From Pseudomonas protegens (lineage in GTDB: Bacteria > Pseudomonadota > Gammaproteobacteria > Pseudomonadales > Pseudomonadaceae): DNA of 37,181 nt. Under the pieces are notes generated by a model. That model had not been told where the DNA came from. It ran no database searches and was given only the letters and a program-made list of their open reading frames with translations. This document shows positions 15,685 to 25,625 of this stretch, one piece after another; within the stretch, counting starts at the first letter, position 1; every line of letters starts with the position of its first letter. The stretch is taken from contig NZ_MOAK01000082.1 of the NCBI RefSeq assembly GCF_003732485.1, forward strand, positions 195,975-233,155, in the 5' to 3' direction. Position numbers and translations under genes: made by a program.

Positions 15685-16785
15685 ATGCGAGCACGTCAAT
15701 TGGGCATCAGCCTGGGTCTGGGGACACCGGGCCCGTTCAATGCGATCACCGACGTACCCGGGGTTCGGGTGGGGCACAGCACCCTGAAAACCAGCGTGGA
15801 CGGCAAGCAGGTGCGCACCGGCGTCACCCTGGTCCAGCCCCGGGCCGGGCATGCACGGCAGCAGCCCTGTTTCGCCGGCTGCCATGTGCTCAACGGCAAT
15901 GGCGATGCCACGGGGCTGGAGTGGATTCGCGAGGCGGGGACCCTGACCACGCCGCTGGCGATTACCAATACCCACAGTGTCGGCGTGGTGCGCGACACCC
16001 TGATCGCCCTGGAGCGCGAGGCCCTGGCGGACCCCGCCGTGTACTGGTGCATGCCGGTAGTGATGGAAACCTACGACGGCCTGCTGAACGACATCTGGGG
16101 CCAGCATGTGGGGCCGCAACAGGTGCGCGAGGCCATGGCCAGTGCCGAGTCCGGGCCGGTGGCCGAGGGCGCGGTGGGAGGCGGCACCGGGATGATCTGC
16201 CACGAGTTCAAGGGCGGGATCGGCACCGCTTCACGACGGCTGGCGGCAGAGCAGGGCGGCTACACCGTCGGTACCCTGGTCCAGGCCAACCACGGCAAGC
16301 GCGAAGAGCTGCGGGTGGACGGTTACCCGGTGGGTCGCCGTCTGGGGGCAATTGCCTCACCTTTTGCCGAGCGCGGCACCCCGGGCATGGGTTCGATCGT
16401 GGTGATCCTGGCCACCGATGCGCCGTTGCTGCCCCATCAATGTCAGCGCCTGGCCCAGCGTGCCTCCATCGGCATTGCCCGCACCGGTGGTGGCACCGAA
16501 GATTCCAGTGGCGATATCTTCCTGGCCTTTGCCACGGGAAACCGGGACTTGCCCGCTGCGGATTATGGGCGCAAGGACCTGGCGTTCACCGCACCTCTGG
16601 CGATGCTCAACAACGATCACATCTCGCCACTGTTCAGCGCAGCGGCCGAGGCCGTGGAGGAAGCCATCATCAACGCCTTGTTGGCAGCCGAGCCGATGAC
16701 CAGTGCCGACGGGGTACAAGTACCGGCGCTGACCCCGCAAGTATTGAGGGAAGCATTGGAACTAACTGGTTGGAACATGAAATAA
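15685..16785 (+). CDS. P1/S58-family aminopeptidase (DmpA/BapA-like, self-cleaving)
   Basis: 366 residues. This family of N-terminal-nucleophile hydrolases cuts itself before a serine; here the expected site is Gly236-Ser237 in TPGMGSIVVILATDAPLL. Other family blocks: NAITDVPGVRVGHSTL near the N-terminus, GNGDATGLEW, TPLAITNTHSVGVVRD, GAVGGGTGMICHEFKGGIG and ARTGGGTEDSSGDIFLAF. Known members release N-terminal D- or L-amino acids or beta-amino acids from peptides, amides and esters; the substrate here is unknown. The ATG at 15685 follows AAGGA by six bases; an in-frame GTG at 15679 falls too close to it. Coupled to the upstream permease. Confidence 0.9.
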   Translation: MRARQLGISLGLGTPGPFNAITDVPGVRVGHSTLKTSVDGKQVRTGVTLVQPRAGHARQQPCFAGCHVLNGNGDATGLEWIREAGTLTTPLAITNTHSVGVVRDTLIALEREALADPAVYWCMPVVMETYDGLLNDIWGQHVGPQQVREAMASAESGPVAEGAVGGGTGMICHEFKGGIGTASRRLAAEQGGYTVGTLVQANHGKREELRVDGYPVGRRLGAIASPFAERGTPGMGSIVVILATDAPLLPHQCQRLAQRASIGIARTGGGTEDSSGDIFLAFATGNRDLPAADYGRKDLAFTAPLAMLNNDHISPLFSAAAEAVEEAIINALLAAEPMTSADGVQVPALTPQVLREALELTGWNMK

Positions 16786-17084
16786 CCAACTAAAAAGTGC
16801 GACCCAGTCGGCATAACTGTCTATATGGATATTTAATAATTAAATTGTAGATTGTCGGACAATGTCTGCCGTTAATCGGTTGAAAAAGAATCTTTTGACT
16901 GCACGGTCATTGTTTGCGGGAGTTTGTCGGAACAGTGGAATTTGGCGTCAAAAAAGTAGTGGACGCCTGATTTCAAATTGTGTCAGCTTTCTTTCGCCTG
17001 CTTAGGGCGAGTGATAGGACGATCTCGCCAGGGATTGTCGCTATCTGACAAAAACTGTTCCATTGATTACAAGGAAGTGTGTTT
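16786..17084 (+). promoter_or_regulatory. aprA promoter and leader region
   Basis: 299 bp without a gene, noticeably richer in A/T than the flanks (for example TATTTAATAATTAAATT near 16830-16846). It contains a perfect palindrome ATTGTC-G-GACAAT (16851-16863), a second copy of TTGTCGGA at 16924-16931 and a looser inverted repeat TTGTC...GACAA at 17035-17051. The transcription start cannot be fixed from sequence alone. Confidence 0.5.
17067..17079 (+). promoter_or_regulatory. RsmA/CsrA-type binding site covering the aprA ribosome-binding site
   Basis: TTACAAGGAAGTG fits the CsrA/RsmA consensus (ACARGGANGU) and includes the Shine-Dalgarno AAGGA, ten bases before the ATG at 17085. Translational repression of aprA by RsmA, relieved by Gac-controlled small RNAs, is established for related pseudomonads; direct binding at this particular site is inferred. 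Confidence 0.65.
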
Positions 17085-18533
17085 ATGTCGAAAGTAACAG
17101 AGAGTGCTATTGCATCTGCCGAACAGCAACTCGTGCCATTGGCCGCAGCAAGTTCGGCGTATAACCAGATCAATAGCTTTAGCCACCAATACGACCGTGG
17201 CGGCAATCTCACGGTCAATGGCAAACCTTCGTTCTCGGTCGATCAGGCCGCCACGCAATTGCTGCGTGACGGCGCTGCCTATAAGGACCTGAACGGTAAC
17301 GGCAAGATCGATCTGACCTATACCTTCCTGACCTCGGCCTCCTCGAGCACCCTGTACAAGCATGGTATCTCCGGGTTCAGCCAGTTCAGTGCCCAGCAGA
17401 AGGCCCAAGCAGTGCTGGCCATGCAATCCTGGGCCGATGTGGCCAACGTCGTGTTTACCGAGAAAGCCTCGGGTGGCGACGCCCACATGACCTTCGGCAA
17501 CTACAGCGGCGGCCAGGACGGTGCGGCGGCCTTCGCCTACCTGCCGGGCACCGGTGCCGGCTACGACGGTACCTCCTGGTACCTGACCAACAGCAGCTAC
17601 ACCCAGAACAAGAACCCGGACCTGAACAACTATGGCCGTCAGACCCTGACCCATGAGATCGGTCACACCCTTGGCCTGGCTCACCCTGGCGACTACAACG
17701 CCGGTGAAGGCAATCCAACCTACAAGGACGCCACCTACGGGCAGGACACCCGCGGCTACAGCGTCATGAGCTACTGGAGTGAAAGCAATACCAGCCAGAA
17801 CTTCAGCAAGGGCGGGGTCGAGGCCTATTCGTCCGGTCCGCTGATGGACGATATCGCGGCCATCCAGAAGCTCTACGGGGCCAACTACGGCACCCGTGCC
17901 GGTGATACCACCTACGGCTTCAACTCCAACACCGGGCGCGATTTCTACAGCGCCAGTTCGTCTGCGGACAAGCTGGTGTTCTCGGTGTGGGACGGTGGCG
18001 GCAACGATACCCTGGACTTCTCCGGGTTCACCCAGAACCAGAAGATCAACCTCAATGAAACCTCGTTCTCCGACGTTGGCGGCATGGTGGGTAACGTTTC
18101 CATCGCCCAGGGCGTGACCGTGGAGAACGCCATCGGCGGTTCGGGCAACGACCTGCTGATTGGCAACAACGCTGCCAACGAGCTCAAGGGCGGTGCCGGC
18201 AACGACATCATCTACGGTGGCGGTGGCGCCGATAAGCTCTGGGGCGGTTCGGGTTCGGACACCTTCGTGTTCGGCGCCAGCTCCGACTCCAAGCCGGGTG
18301 CGGCCGACCAGATCATGGATTTTGTCAGTGGCCTGGACAAGATCGATCTGACCGGTATCACCAAGGGCGCGGGCCTGCATTTCGTCAACGCCTTCACCGG
18401 TGCGGCGGGTGACGCCATCCTCACCACCTCCGGGGGCGTCAGCACCCTGTCCGTGGACTTCTCCGGGCATGGCGTGGCGGACTTCCTGGTCAGCACCGTT
18501 GGCCAGGCAGCCGTCAGCGACATCGTGGCCTGA
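17085..18533 (+). CDS. aprA: AprA, extracellular alkaline metalloprotease (serralysin, RTX)
   Basis: 482 residues, normal serralysin length. The zinc site is [14 protein letters not shown] (H190, E191, H194, H200) with the Met-turn SVMSYWSE (M228, Y230). RTX calcium-binding nonapeptides run from about 351 to 395 ([31 protein letters not shown]). The C-terminus ends DIVA, the usual type I secretion signal; there is no Sec signal peptide. AprA is exported in one step through AprDEF, encoded downstream, and degrades proteins outside the cell. The short N-terminal propeptide is expected to be removed. Start at 17085 fits the RsmA-type ribosome-binding site. A hairpin follows the gene before aprI. 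Confidence 0.98.
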   Translation: MSKVTESAIASAEQQLVPLAAASSAYNQINSFSHQYDRGGNLTVNGKPSFSVDQAATQLLRDGAAYKDLNGNGKIDLTYTFLTSASSSTLYKHGISGFSQFSAQQKAQAVLAMQSWADVANVVFTEKASGGDAHMTFGNYSGGQDGAAAFAYLPGTGAGYDGTSWYLTNSSYTQNKNPDLNNYGRQTLTHEIGHTLGLAHPGDYNAGEGNPTYKDATYGQDTRGYSVMSYWSESNTSQNFSKGGVEAYSSGPLMDDIAAIQKLYGANYGTRAGDTTYGFNSNTGRDFYSASSSADKLVFSVWDGGGNDTLDFSGFTQNQKINLNETSFSDVGGMVGNVSIAQGVTVENAIGGSGNDLLIGNNAANELKGGAGNDIIYGGGGADKLWGGSGSDTFVFGASSDSKPGAADQIMDFVSGLDKIDLTGITKGAGLHFVNAFTGAAGDAILTTSGGVSTLSVDFSGHGVADFLVSTVGQAAVSDIVA

Positions 18534-18543
18534 GTGACGTAGG

Positions 18544-18579
18544 CGGAGGGCGGCGCCGATGCGCTGCCTTCCGTTCTTG
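18544..18579 (+). terminator. strong hairpin between aprA and aprI, probable attenuating terminator
   Basis: Arms CGGAGGGCGGCGC (18544-18556) and GCGCTGCCTTCCG (18561-18573) form a 13-bp stem with two G-U pairs and a 4-base loop, then the short, interrupted T stretch TTCTT. The weak T-tract suggests partial termination, which would give more aprA than downstream message, and 3'-end protection of aprA mRNA. Confidence 0.55.
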
Positions 18580-18626
18580 CATTGGCCCCGGGGCTGAGCG
18601 AGTCTACCGGGCGGACGGAGCACCCT

Positions 18627-19013
18627 ATGACCCCACACACCTTGAGTTGCAAGGCGGCCACTCGGCTGCTGGCGACGCTGACGATTTTTTATGGAGCACT
18701 CACTATGGCAAGCAGCCTGCGTTTGGCGGACCCCTCGGAACTGGTTGGACACTGGCAACTGCAGCAAGCGGAGGAGCCGGCCAAGGGCTGCACCCTGGAT
18801 CTTCTGCAGAACGCCGCTCTGGGCGATGGCGCCGAGTGTCTGTCGAAATGGATAGGCGAGGCCGCGGTGGGCTGGTTTCCGGAGCCCGATGGCATTGCCA
18901 TCACTGGACGCGAAGGGTCGAAAGTGATCTTTTTCAGCCGCCAGAAAGACGGGCTCTACGAAGCGCGCCTGAAAAGCGACGGCCTGATTGTTTTGCAGCG
19001 TGCCGCTAATTAA
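18627..19013 (+). CDS. aprI: AprI/Inh, periplasmic inhibitor of the alkaline protease
   Basis: 128 residues. A Sec signal peptide (hydrophobic LLATLTIFYGALTMA) is followed by mature SSLRLADPSELVGHWQLQ from about residue 29, closely like the mature start of the Pseudomonas aeruginosa inhibitor, whose N-terminal residues insert into the protease active site. The single disulphide pair (C55 and C71) of the Inh lipocalin-like fold is present. It protects the periplasm against misdirected AprA. The ATG at 18627 has GGAG seven bases upstream; an earlier in-frame codon at 18582 lacks signal-peptide character. Lies between aprA and the exporter genes, the standard order. Confidence 0.95.
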   Translation: MTPHTLSCKAATRLLATLTIFYGALTMASSLRLADPSELVGHWQLQQAEEPAKGCTLDLLQNAALGDGAECLSKWIGEAAVGWFPEPDGIAITGREGSKVIFFSRQKDGLYEARLKSDGLIVLQRAAN

Positions 19014-19221
19014 AGGCTAAGAGTGTTCGTCTGCTTACAGGCGGCCATTACATTGCCATACTCTTGATCGGCAGGAACATGTTCGGGCTGCTGTTGAATA
19101 CAGCTGTCCGAATTGTCCGTGTCCGCAGGCTTTATGAACTAAGAGGGGCGTCTGTTAGTTATGCACTATATTGGTTCTTCGCTATCACGCGCGGATTAAC
19201 GGCTCAGGGAATTTGTTAAAA

Positions 19222-21003
19222 ATGGTGAAGAACACTCATGCAGCTCCACTGTTCAAGGCACTGGGCGAATATAAGGGCATCCTGATCAGTGTCGGCTGTT
19301 TCACCGCGTTGATTAATGTGCTGATGCTGGTGCCCTCCATCTATATGTTGCAAGTCTACGACCGGGTGCTGTCTTCGCAGAATGAGACCACTCTGGTGAT
19401 GCTGTCCCTGATGGTCGTGGGCTTTTTCCTGTTTATCGGGCTGCTGGAGGTGGTGCGCAGCTTTATCGTCATCCGCATCGGCAGCCAGTTGGAGCGCCGC
19501 TTCAACCTGCGGGTCTACCAGGCGGCCTTCGAGCGCAACCTGTCCCGTGGCGAAGGCCATGCCGGCCAGTCACTGGGCGATTTGACCCATATCCGCCAGT
19601 TCCTCACCGGACCGGCGCTGTTCGCCTTCTTCGACGCCCCCTGGTTTCCCATCTATCTGCTGGTGATCTATGCCTTCAACGTCTGGCTCGGGGTGTTCGC
19701 CACAGTGGGCGCGGTGTTGCTGATCGCCTTGGCGTATCTGAACGAAGCCATGACCAAGAAACCCCTGGCCGAAGCCAGCGGTTTTTCGCAGCGGTCTACC
19801 CAACTGGCCACCAGTCATTTGCACAATGCCGAAACCATCCAGGCGATGGGCATGCTCGGGGCCTTGCGCAAGCGCTGGTTCGCAGTGCACTCGCGCTTTC
19901 TCGGCTTGCAGAATGAGGCCAGCGACACAGGTTCGGTGATCAGTTCCCTGAGCAAGACCCTGCGCTTGTGCCTGCAGTCCCTGGTGCTGGGCCTGGGCGC
20001 CTTGCTGGTGATCAAGGGCGACATGACCGCGGGGATGATGATCGCCGGGTCGATCCTCATGGGCCGGGTCCTGAGTCCCATCGACCAGTTGATCGCGGTA
20101 TGGAAGCAATGGAGTTCGGCCAAGCTGGCCTATGGGCGGCTGGATGCGCTGCTGCGGGAGTTCCCGCCCAGTGACAGCGCCATGTCGTTGCCGGCGCCCA
20201 AGGGCCAGGTGAGTTTCGAGCAGGTCAGCGCCGGTCCTCCCGGGCGTCGGGCGGCGACTCTGCAGCAGGTGACCTTCAGCATCAATACCGGTGAAGTGCT
20301 CGGGGTGCTGGGGGCCTCCGGTTCCGGCAAGTCGACTCTGGCTCGGGTATTGGTGGGAGTCTGGCCGACCCTGGCCGGCACGGTGCGCCTGGACGGCGCC
20401 GACATTCATCGCTGGAATCGCGACGAGCTCGGCCCTTATATCGGCTACTTGCCCCAGGACATCGAGCTCTTCACCGGCAGCATCGCCGAGAACATCGCGC
20501 GCTTTCGCCAGGCCGACCCGGAGCAGGTGGTCCAGGCCGCGCAGATGGCCGGGGTGCATGAGCTGATCCTGCGCCTGCCCCAGGGCTACGACACCGTGCT
20601 CGGCGATGACGGCAGCGGCCTGTCCGGTGGCCAGAAGCAGCGGGTGGCCCTGGCCCGGGCGCTGTATGGCAGCCCGAGCCTGGTGGTGCTGGACGAGCCC
20701 AATTCCAACCTCGATACCGTGGGCGAAAGTGCCCTGGCGGCGGCCATTGCCCAGCTCAAGGCCCGGGGCACCAGCGTGGTGCTGGTGACCCACCGTTCCT
20801 CGGTGCTGGCCCTGGCCGACAAACTGCTGGTACTCAACGAAGGCCGCTTGCAGGCCTTCGGCCCGAGCCAGGAAGTGCTCAAGGCCCTGGCCGGCGGCCA
20901 GCAAGCCCAGGCCCAGGAGGCGCCCAAGCCCGTTGCAGCGGCACCCGGCGGCCTCAGCATGAGCCGGCAATACCAGGCTCCGACACGGAATTCAGGCGCA
21001 TGA
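19222..21003 (+). CDS. aprD: AprD, ABC ATPase/permease of the type I protease-lipase exporter
   Basis: 593 residues, family length. The membrane domain spans about 20-300 ([18 protein letters not shown] near the N-terminus). The nucleotide-binding domain has Walker A GASGSGKS at 364-371, signature LSGGQ at 467-471 and Walker B LVVLDEP at 487-493. It sits in the inner membrane and powers export of AprA and RTX lipases. Start taken at 19222 because the family begins just before the [10 protein letters not shown] block; AGGGA lies somewhat far upstream. The 208 bp between aprI and this gene are A/T-richer and hold no gene, perhaps a separate weak promoter. aprD overlaps aprE by four bases. Confidence 0.97.
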   Translation: MVKNTHAAPLFKALGEYKGILISVGCFTALINVLMLVPSIYMLQVYDRVLSSQNETTLVMLSLMVVGFFLFIGLLEVVRSFIVIRIGSQLERRFNLRVYQAAFERNLSRGEGHAGQSLGDLTHIRQFLTGPALFAFFDAPWFPIYLLVIYAFNVWLGVFATVGAVLLIALAYLNEAMTKKPLAEASGFSQRSTQLATSHLHNAETIQAMGMLGALRKRWFAVHSRFLGLQNEASDTGSVISSLSKTLRLCLQSLVLGLGALLVIKGDMTAGMMIAGSILMGRVLSPIDQLIAVWKQWSSAKLAYGRLDALLREFPPSDSAMSLPAPKGQVSFEQVSAGPPGRRAATLQQVTFSINTGEVLGVLGASGSGKSTLARVLVGVWPTLAGTVRLDGADIHRWNRDELGPYIGYLPQDIELFTGSIAENIARFRQADPEQVVQAAQMAGVHELILRLPQGYDTVLGDDGSGLSGGQKQRVALARALYGSPSLVVLDEPNSNLDTVGESALAAAIAQLKARGTSVVLVTHRSSVLALADKLLVLNEGRLQAFGPSQEVLKALAGGQQAQAQEAPKPVAAAPGGLSMSRQYQAPTRNSGA

Positions 21004-22334
21004 GCAAGGACAGCAACATGATGATCGAAGAGGGTTACGCGCCGGAACGGGTCGAGCGTGACGCGGGCTTTTTCGCCCGCATGGGCTGGATCCTGGCCCT
21101 GGTGGGGGCGGGCAGTTTCTTCGTCTGGGCCGCCCTGGCGCCCCTGGACCAGGGCATTCCGGTGCAAGGCACGGTGGTGGTGTCCGGCAAGCGCAAGGCG
21201 GTGCAGTCCATGAGCAGCGGGGTGGTCAGCCGGATTCTGGTGCGCGAGGGCGAAAGCGTGAAACAGGGCCAGCCGCTGTTCCGCCTGGATCAGACCCAAG
21301 TGGCGGCGGACGTGCAGTCGCTGCAGGCCCAGTACCGCATGGCCATGGCCAGCCTGGCACGCTGGCGCAGTGAACGCGACAACCTCAAGCAGGTGGACTT
21401 TCCGGCACCGTTGAGCAACAGCGACGACCCGCGCCTGGCCCTGGTACTGGAAGGCCAGCGCCAACTGTTCAGCAGCCGCCGTGAGGCGTTTTTCCGGGAG
21501 CAGGCGGGCATCCGCGCCAATATCGAAGGCGCTACTGCGCAACTGGCCGGCATGCGTCGGGCCCGCACCGATCTGGGCAGCCAGGCCGAGTCCCTGCGTC
21601 AGCAGTTGAGCAACCTGCAACCTTTGGCGGACAACGGCTACATCCCGCGCAACCGCCTGTTGGAATACCAGCGCCAGTTGTCTCAGGTGCAGCAGGAACT
21701 GGCGCAGAACACCGGTGAAAGCGGGCGGGTCGAGCAGGGCATTCTCGAGTCCCGACTCAAGCTGCAACAGCACAGCGAGGAGTACCAGAAAGAAGTCCGC
21801 AGCCAGTTGGCCGAAGCCCAGCTCAAGACCCAGACCCTGGAACAGCAACTGACTTCCGCCGGTTTCGACTTGCAGCACAGCGAAATCATCGCCACTGCCG
21901 ACGGCATCGCGGTCAACCTTGGGGTACACACCGAAGGCGCCGTGGTGCGCCAGGGTGAAACCCTGCTGGAGATCGTGCCTCAGGGCACGCACCTGGAAGT
22001 GGAGGGGCGGTTGCCGGTGAACCTGGTGGACAAGGTTGGGCCCCATCTGCCGGTGGACATTCTGTTTACCGCCTTCAACCAGAGCCGCACCCCGCGGGTG
22101 CCCGGGGAAGTCAGCCTGATTTCCGCCGACCAGATGATCGACGAGAAGACCGGTATGCCGTACTACGTGCTGCGCAGCAGCGTCAGCGACCAAGCCATGG
22201 AAAAACTCAACGGGCTGGTGATCAAGCCCGGGATGCCGGCGGAGATGTTCGTGCGCACAGGCGAACGCTCGCTGCTCAATTACCTGTTCAAGCCTCTGCT
22301 CGACCGGGCCGGCTCTGCATTGACCGAAGAATAA
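21000..22334 (+). CDS. aprE: AprE, membrane-fusion (HlyD-family) subunit of the type I exporter
   Basis: 444 residues. One N-terminal membrane anchor at about 28-46 ([21 protein letters not shown]), then the lipoyl/barrel-sandwich half ([39 protein letters not shown]), a long coiled-coil stretch from ~95 to ~295, and a C-terminal beta-barrel part. It bridges AprD in the inner membrane and AprF in the outer membrane. The start codon overlaps the aprD stop (ATGA), so the two are translationally coupled. Confidence 0.97.
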   Translation: MSKDSNMMIEEGYAPERVERDAGFFARMGWILALVGAGSFFVWAALAPLDQGIPVQGTVVVSGKRKAVQSMSSGVVSRILVREGESVKQGQPLFRLDQTQVAADVQSLQAQYRMAMASLARWRSERDNLKQVDFPAPLSNSDDPRLALVLEGQRQLFSSRREAFFREQAGIRANIEGATAQLAGMRRARTDLGSQAESLRQQLSNLQPLADNGYIPRNRLLEYQRQLSQVQQELAQNTGESGRVEQGILESRLKLQQHSEEYQKEVRSQLAEAQLKTQTLEQQLTSAGFDLQHSEIIATADGIAVNLGVHTEGAVVRQGETLLEIVPQGTHLEVEGRLPVNLVDKVGPHLPVDILFTAFNQSRTPRVPGEVSLISADQMIDEKTGMPYYVLRSSVSDQAMEKLNGLVIKPGMPAEMFVRTGERSLLNYLFKPLLDRAGSALTEE

Positions 22335-22336
22335 GG

Positions 22337-23698
22337 ATGTCGCGTCGTATGAGTAAGCTTTCCATTCTCGCGGCGGTCCTGGCGCTGGTCGCCTGCCAGA
22401 CGGCCCAGGCCATGGGCCCGTTCCAGATCTACGAGCAGGCCCTGCGCAACGATCCGGTGTTTCTCGGCGCCATCAAGGAGCGTGACGCCGGCCTGGAAAA
22501 CCGGGCAATAGGCCGCGCCGGGTTGTTGCCCAAGGTGGGCTACAGCTACAACAAGGGCCACAACAACTCCAAGGTCAGCTACCTGGACACCGTGCGCGGC
22601 ACCGTCACCGAAAAACGCAACTATGACAGTTATGGTTCGTCCCTGACCCTGCAGCAGCCGCTGATCGACTACGAGGCCTATGCCAACTACCGCAAGGGCG
22701 TGGCCCAGGCGCTGTTCGCCGACGAGAACTTTCGCGGCAAGAGCCAGGAGCTGCTGGTGCGGGTGCTGAGCTATTACACCAAGGCGCTGTTCGCCCAGGA
22801 TCAGATCGACATTGCCCTGGCGAAGAAGAAGGCCTTCGAGCAACAGTTCCAGCAGAACCGGCACATGTTCCAGCAGGGCGAGGGCACCCGCACCGATATC
22901 CTCGAAGCCGAATCGCGCTACGAGCTGGCCACCGCCGAAGAGATCGAAGCCCGGGACGAACAGGACGCCGCCCTGCGTGAACTGGGGGCACTGATCGGCG
23001 AGCCGGCTATCGATGTCCGTGACCTGGACCCCTTGCAGGAGAACTTCCAGTCGTTCTCCCTGACGCCTGCCAACTACGACACCTGGCACGCGATGGCCCT
23101 GAGCAACAACCCGGTGCTGGCCTCCCAGCGCCAACGGGTCGAAGTGGCCCGCTACGAGGTCGAACGCAACCGCGCCGGGCACCTGCCCAAACTCAGCGCC
23201 TACGCCACCCTGCGCCAGAACGAATCGGAAAGCGGCAACACCTACAACCAGCGCTACGACACCAACACCGTCGGTATCGAAGTCAGCGTGCCGCTGTATG
23301 CCGGGGGCGGGGTCTCGGCTTCCACCCGCCAGGCCAGCCGTTCCATGGAGCAGGCCGAGTACGAGCTGGACGGCAAGACCCGCGAGACCCTGATTGAACT
23401 CCGCCGGCAATTCAGTGCCTGTCTATCGGGGGTGAGCAAATTGCGCGCCTACCAGAAGGCCCTGACTTCGGCCGAGGCCCTGGTAGTCTCCACCAAGCAA
23501 AGCATTCTGGGGGGCGAGCGGGTCAACCTGGACGCGCTGAACGCCGAGCAGCAGCTGTACACCACTCGCCGCGACCTGGCCCAGGCCCGCTATGACTACC
23601 TGATGGCCTGGACCAAGTTGCATTACTACGCTGGAACCTTGCGGGAAGAGGACCTGGCCAGGGTCGACGAAGCCTTCGGTCAGCGCGCAATGCCTTAG
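22337..23698 (+). CDS. aprF: AprF, TolC-family outer-membrane channel of the type I exporter
   Basis: 453 residues from 22337, or 449 from the in-frame ATG at 22349, which has AAGGA upstream and may be the real start. A signal peptide ends at AQTAQA-like sequence (CQTAQA, about residue 25). Two outer-membrane efflux repeats follow (YEQALRNDPVFLGA... and the later WHAMALSNNPVLASQRQRVE), each typical of TolC-like proteins. It forms the outer-membrane duct for AprA and lipases. Begins two bases after the aprE stop. Confidence 0.96.
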   Translation: MSRRMSKLSILAAVLALVACQTAQAMGPFQIYEQALRNDPVFLGAIKERDAGLENRAIGRAGLLPKVGYSYNKGHNNSKVSYLDTVRGTVTEKRNYDSYGSSLTLQQPLIDYEAYANYRKGVAQALFADENFRGKSQELLVRVLSYYTKALFAQDQIDIALAKKKAFEQQFQQNRHMFQQGEGTRTDILEAESRYELATAEEIEARDEQDAALRELGALIGEPAIDVRDLDPLQENFQSFSLTPANYDTWHAMALSNNPVLASQRQRVEVARYEVERNRAGHLPKLSAYATLRQNESESGNTYNQRYDTNTVGIEVSVPLYAGGGVSASTRQASRSMEQAEYELDGKTRETLIELRRQFSACLSGVSKLRAYQKALTSAEALVVSTKQSILGGERVNLDALNAEQQLYTTRRDLAQARYDYLMAWTKLHYYAGTLREEDLARVDEAFGQRAMP

Positions 23699-23746
23699 GC
23701 TCCGTCGCGGACCCAGGCACAGGGACAATAAAAAAGAGGAATGAGC

Positions 23747-25432
23747 ATGAGTATCTTTGACTACAAGAATGCCCTTGGCGGTGACGGCAAAGCCCTCTAC
23801 AGCGAGGCCATCACCCTGGCCCTTTACGCCTCCACACCCACCGGTGAAGCCTTGCCGGGCACGGCCTGGCGCCCCATCAGTGCGAGCCAGCTGGGCTACC
23901 AGGGCAACGTCAGTGCCCAGGGCACCATTTCTGGTGAGCAGGCGGTGGTCAGCGATGCCCAGGTCGAGGTGCTGGGCAAATACGACGCGGCCGGGCAACT
24001 GCTGTCCATCGGCATCAGCTTTCGCGGCACCGACAGCCTCAAGGACGGCATCAACGACCTGCAGGCGGCCTTCGTTTCCGGCTTTGCCGACAACTACAGC
24101 CGCCTGGCCTTCGACAACCTGCTGGGTAAGGTGGCGGCCTTCGCTGCGGCCCAGGGCTTGAGCGGCAGCGATGTGCTGGTCACCGGGCACAGCCTGGGGG
24201 GGCTTGGGGTCAACAGCCTGGCGGCCATGAGCAGCGATCACTGGGGCGGCTTCTACCAGGACGCCAGCTACGTGGCCTTCGCTTCGCCGACCCAGAGCGC
24301 CAACAGCTCGCAGGTGCTGAACATCGGCTATGAAAACGACCCGGTGTTCCGCGCCCTGGACGGCACGCATTTCAACGCCTCGTCCCTGGGCACCCACGAC
24401 AAGCCCCAGGAATCGGCGACCAACAACATCGTCAGCTTCACCGATCACTATTCATCGTTCCTGGGCAAGTTGATTCCCCAGAGCATCCTCAATCCGCAGT
24501 CCTGGTCGGCCCACAGCGCGGTGGACTATGCCGGCGGCCTCAACCGCCTGATCAACTCGGATTTCTATGACCTGACCAGCCGCGACTCCACCGTGGTTAT
24601 TTCCAACCTGTCCGAGGGCAAGCGCGATCAGGTGTGGGTCAAGGACCTCAACCTGTATGCGGAAAAACACACCGGCAGCACCTTCATCATCGGCACCCAG
24701 AGCAACGACCTGCTGCACGGCGGCAAGGGCAACGACTACCTGGACGGCGGCGCCGGCGATGACCGTTTCCGCGATGACGGCGGCTACAACATCATCCATG
24801 GCGGCCAGGGGCATAACGTGCTGGAGCTGCAGCAGCCGCTGAAGAACTTCTCCATCGCCAACGACGGCGACGGCACCTTGTATATCCGCGACGCCTACGG
24901 CGGCATCAGCATGACCCGGGACGTTGGCGCCCTGGTCAGCCACGAGGCCGGGAGCTGGTGGCAACTGTTCGGCAAGGACGTCAGTTACAACGTCACCGCC
25001 GACGGCCTGCACAACGGCAACCAGTGGACCGCCTACAACCATTCCCTCAACGGCGATGCCTATGGCAATGCGCTGGTGGCCAGCGTCGACGGAGACTGGC
25101 TGTTCGGCCATGGCGGCGATGACCTGCTGAGCAGCGACAAGGCCAACGTGACCTTTGTCGGCGGCGCCGGCAACGACGTCATGCACTCCAGCGGCGCCGG
25201 GGGCAATACCTTCCTGTTCAGCGGCAACTTCGGTTTCGATCTGATCCAGGGCTACCAGAACACCGACAAACTGGTGTTCATGGGGGTGCCCGGGGTCGAT
25301 GCCCATTACGACTACAGCCAGCACCTGTCGCAGAACGGCAACGACACCCTGCTCAGTGTCGGCGAGTTCTCGGTGACCCTGGTGGGCGTCGGCATGGACA
25401 GTCTGTCCGGCTCGGGTCTGGTATTCGCCTGA
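23747..25432 (+). CDS. RTX lipase/phospholipase of family I.3, lid regions reduced
   Basis: 561 residues, no Sec signal. It opens MSIFDYKN, the start typical of Pseudomonas family I.3 lipases, with SD AGAGGA six bases ahead of ATG 23747. The predicted triad is S149 in VTGHSLGG, D198 in GYENDPVF and H256 in WSAHSAV. RTX repeats occur at about 316-340 and 448-485, and the end carries the VTLVGV segment used in lipase secretion by AprDEF-type exporters. Compared with the lipase at 31900, roughly 50 residues that form the first lid are absent (ALYASTPTGEALPG joins straight to TAW) and the second lid is shortened. That may open the active site to phospholipids or esters (plaA-like), which is inference. 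It starts 48 bp after aprF and precedes the first autotransporter. Confidence 0.92.
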   Translation: MSIFDYKNALGGDGKALYSEAITLALYASTPTGEALPGTAWRPISASQLGYQGNVSAQGTISGEQAVVSDAQVEVLGKYDAAGQLLSIGISFRGTDSLKDGINDLQAAFVSGFADNYSRLAFDNLLGKVAAFAAAQGLSGSDVLVTGHSLGGLGVNSLAAMSSDHWGGFYQDASYVAFASPTQSANSSQVLNIGYENDPVFRALDGTHFNASSLGTHDKPQESATNNIVSFTDHYSSFLGKLIPQSILNPQSWSAHSAVDYAGGLNRLINSDFYDLTSRDSTVVISNLSEGKRDQVWVKDLNLYAEKHTGSTFIIGTQSNDLLHGGKGNDYLDGGAGDDRFRDDGGYNIIHGGQGHNVLELQQPLKNFSIANDGDGTLYIRDAYGGISMTRDVGALVSHEAGSWWQLFGKDVSYNVTADGLHNGNQWTAYNHSLNGDAYGNALVASVDGDWLFGHGGDDLLSSDKANVTFVGGAGNDVMHSSGAGGNTFLFSGNFGFDLIQGYQNTDKLVFMGVPGVDAHYDYSQHLSQNGNDTLLSVGEFSVTLVGVGMDSLSGSGLVFA

Positions 25433-25460
25433 CCCTCACCGATATCCAGCGCTAGAGGCC

Positions 25461-25486
25461 CCGCAGCCACCTGAAAAGGGCTGCGG
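25461..25486 (+). terminator. hairpin after the first lipase gene
   Basis: Perfect 8-bp arms CCGCAGCC and GGCTGCGG with a 10-base loop, 29 bp after the lipase stop. No T-run follows, so an attenuator or mRNA 3'-end protector is more likely than a complete terminator. A weaker stem (GCGCCCC...GGGGTGC) follows at about 25510-25531. Confidence 0.45.
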
Positions 25487-25625
25487 CGGCGACAGCTTTG
25501 CCCGCAGCAGGCGCCCCTGGGCGTGGGGTGCGAACCCTCAAGGAGCCAGTCCCATGAAGTAAGCCGTGGTTGCTGATCGGTTACGGAAAGTCGATCCCAG
25601 AACAACAACAAGAGAAGTCATCAAC

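Noticed and set aside
17067..18767. Leftward open frame of 566 codons opposite aprA
   Set aside because: Same antisense artefact; aprA on the plus strand has unequivocal zinc-site and RTX motifs.
19014..19221. Possible small gene between aprI and aprD
   Set aside because: No frame with a start, ribosome site and plausible composition; more likely leader or promoter DNA for aprD.
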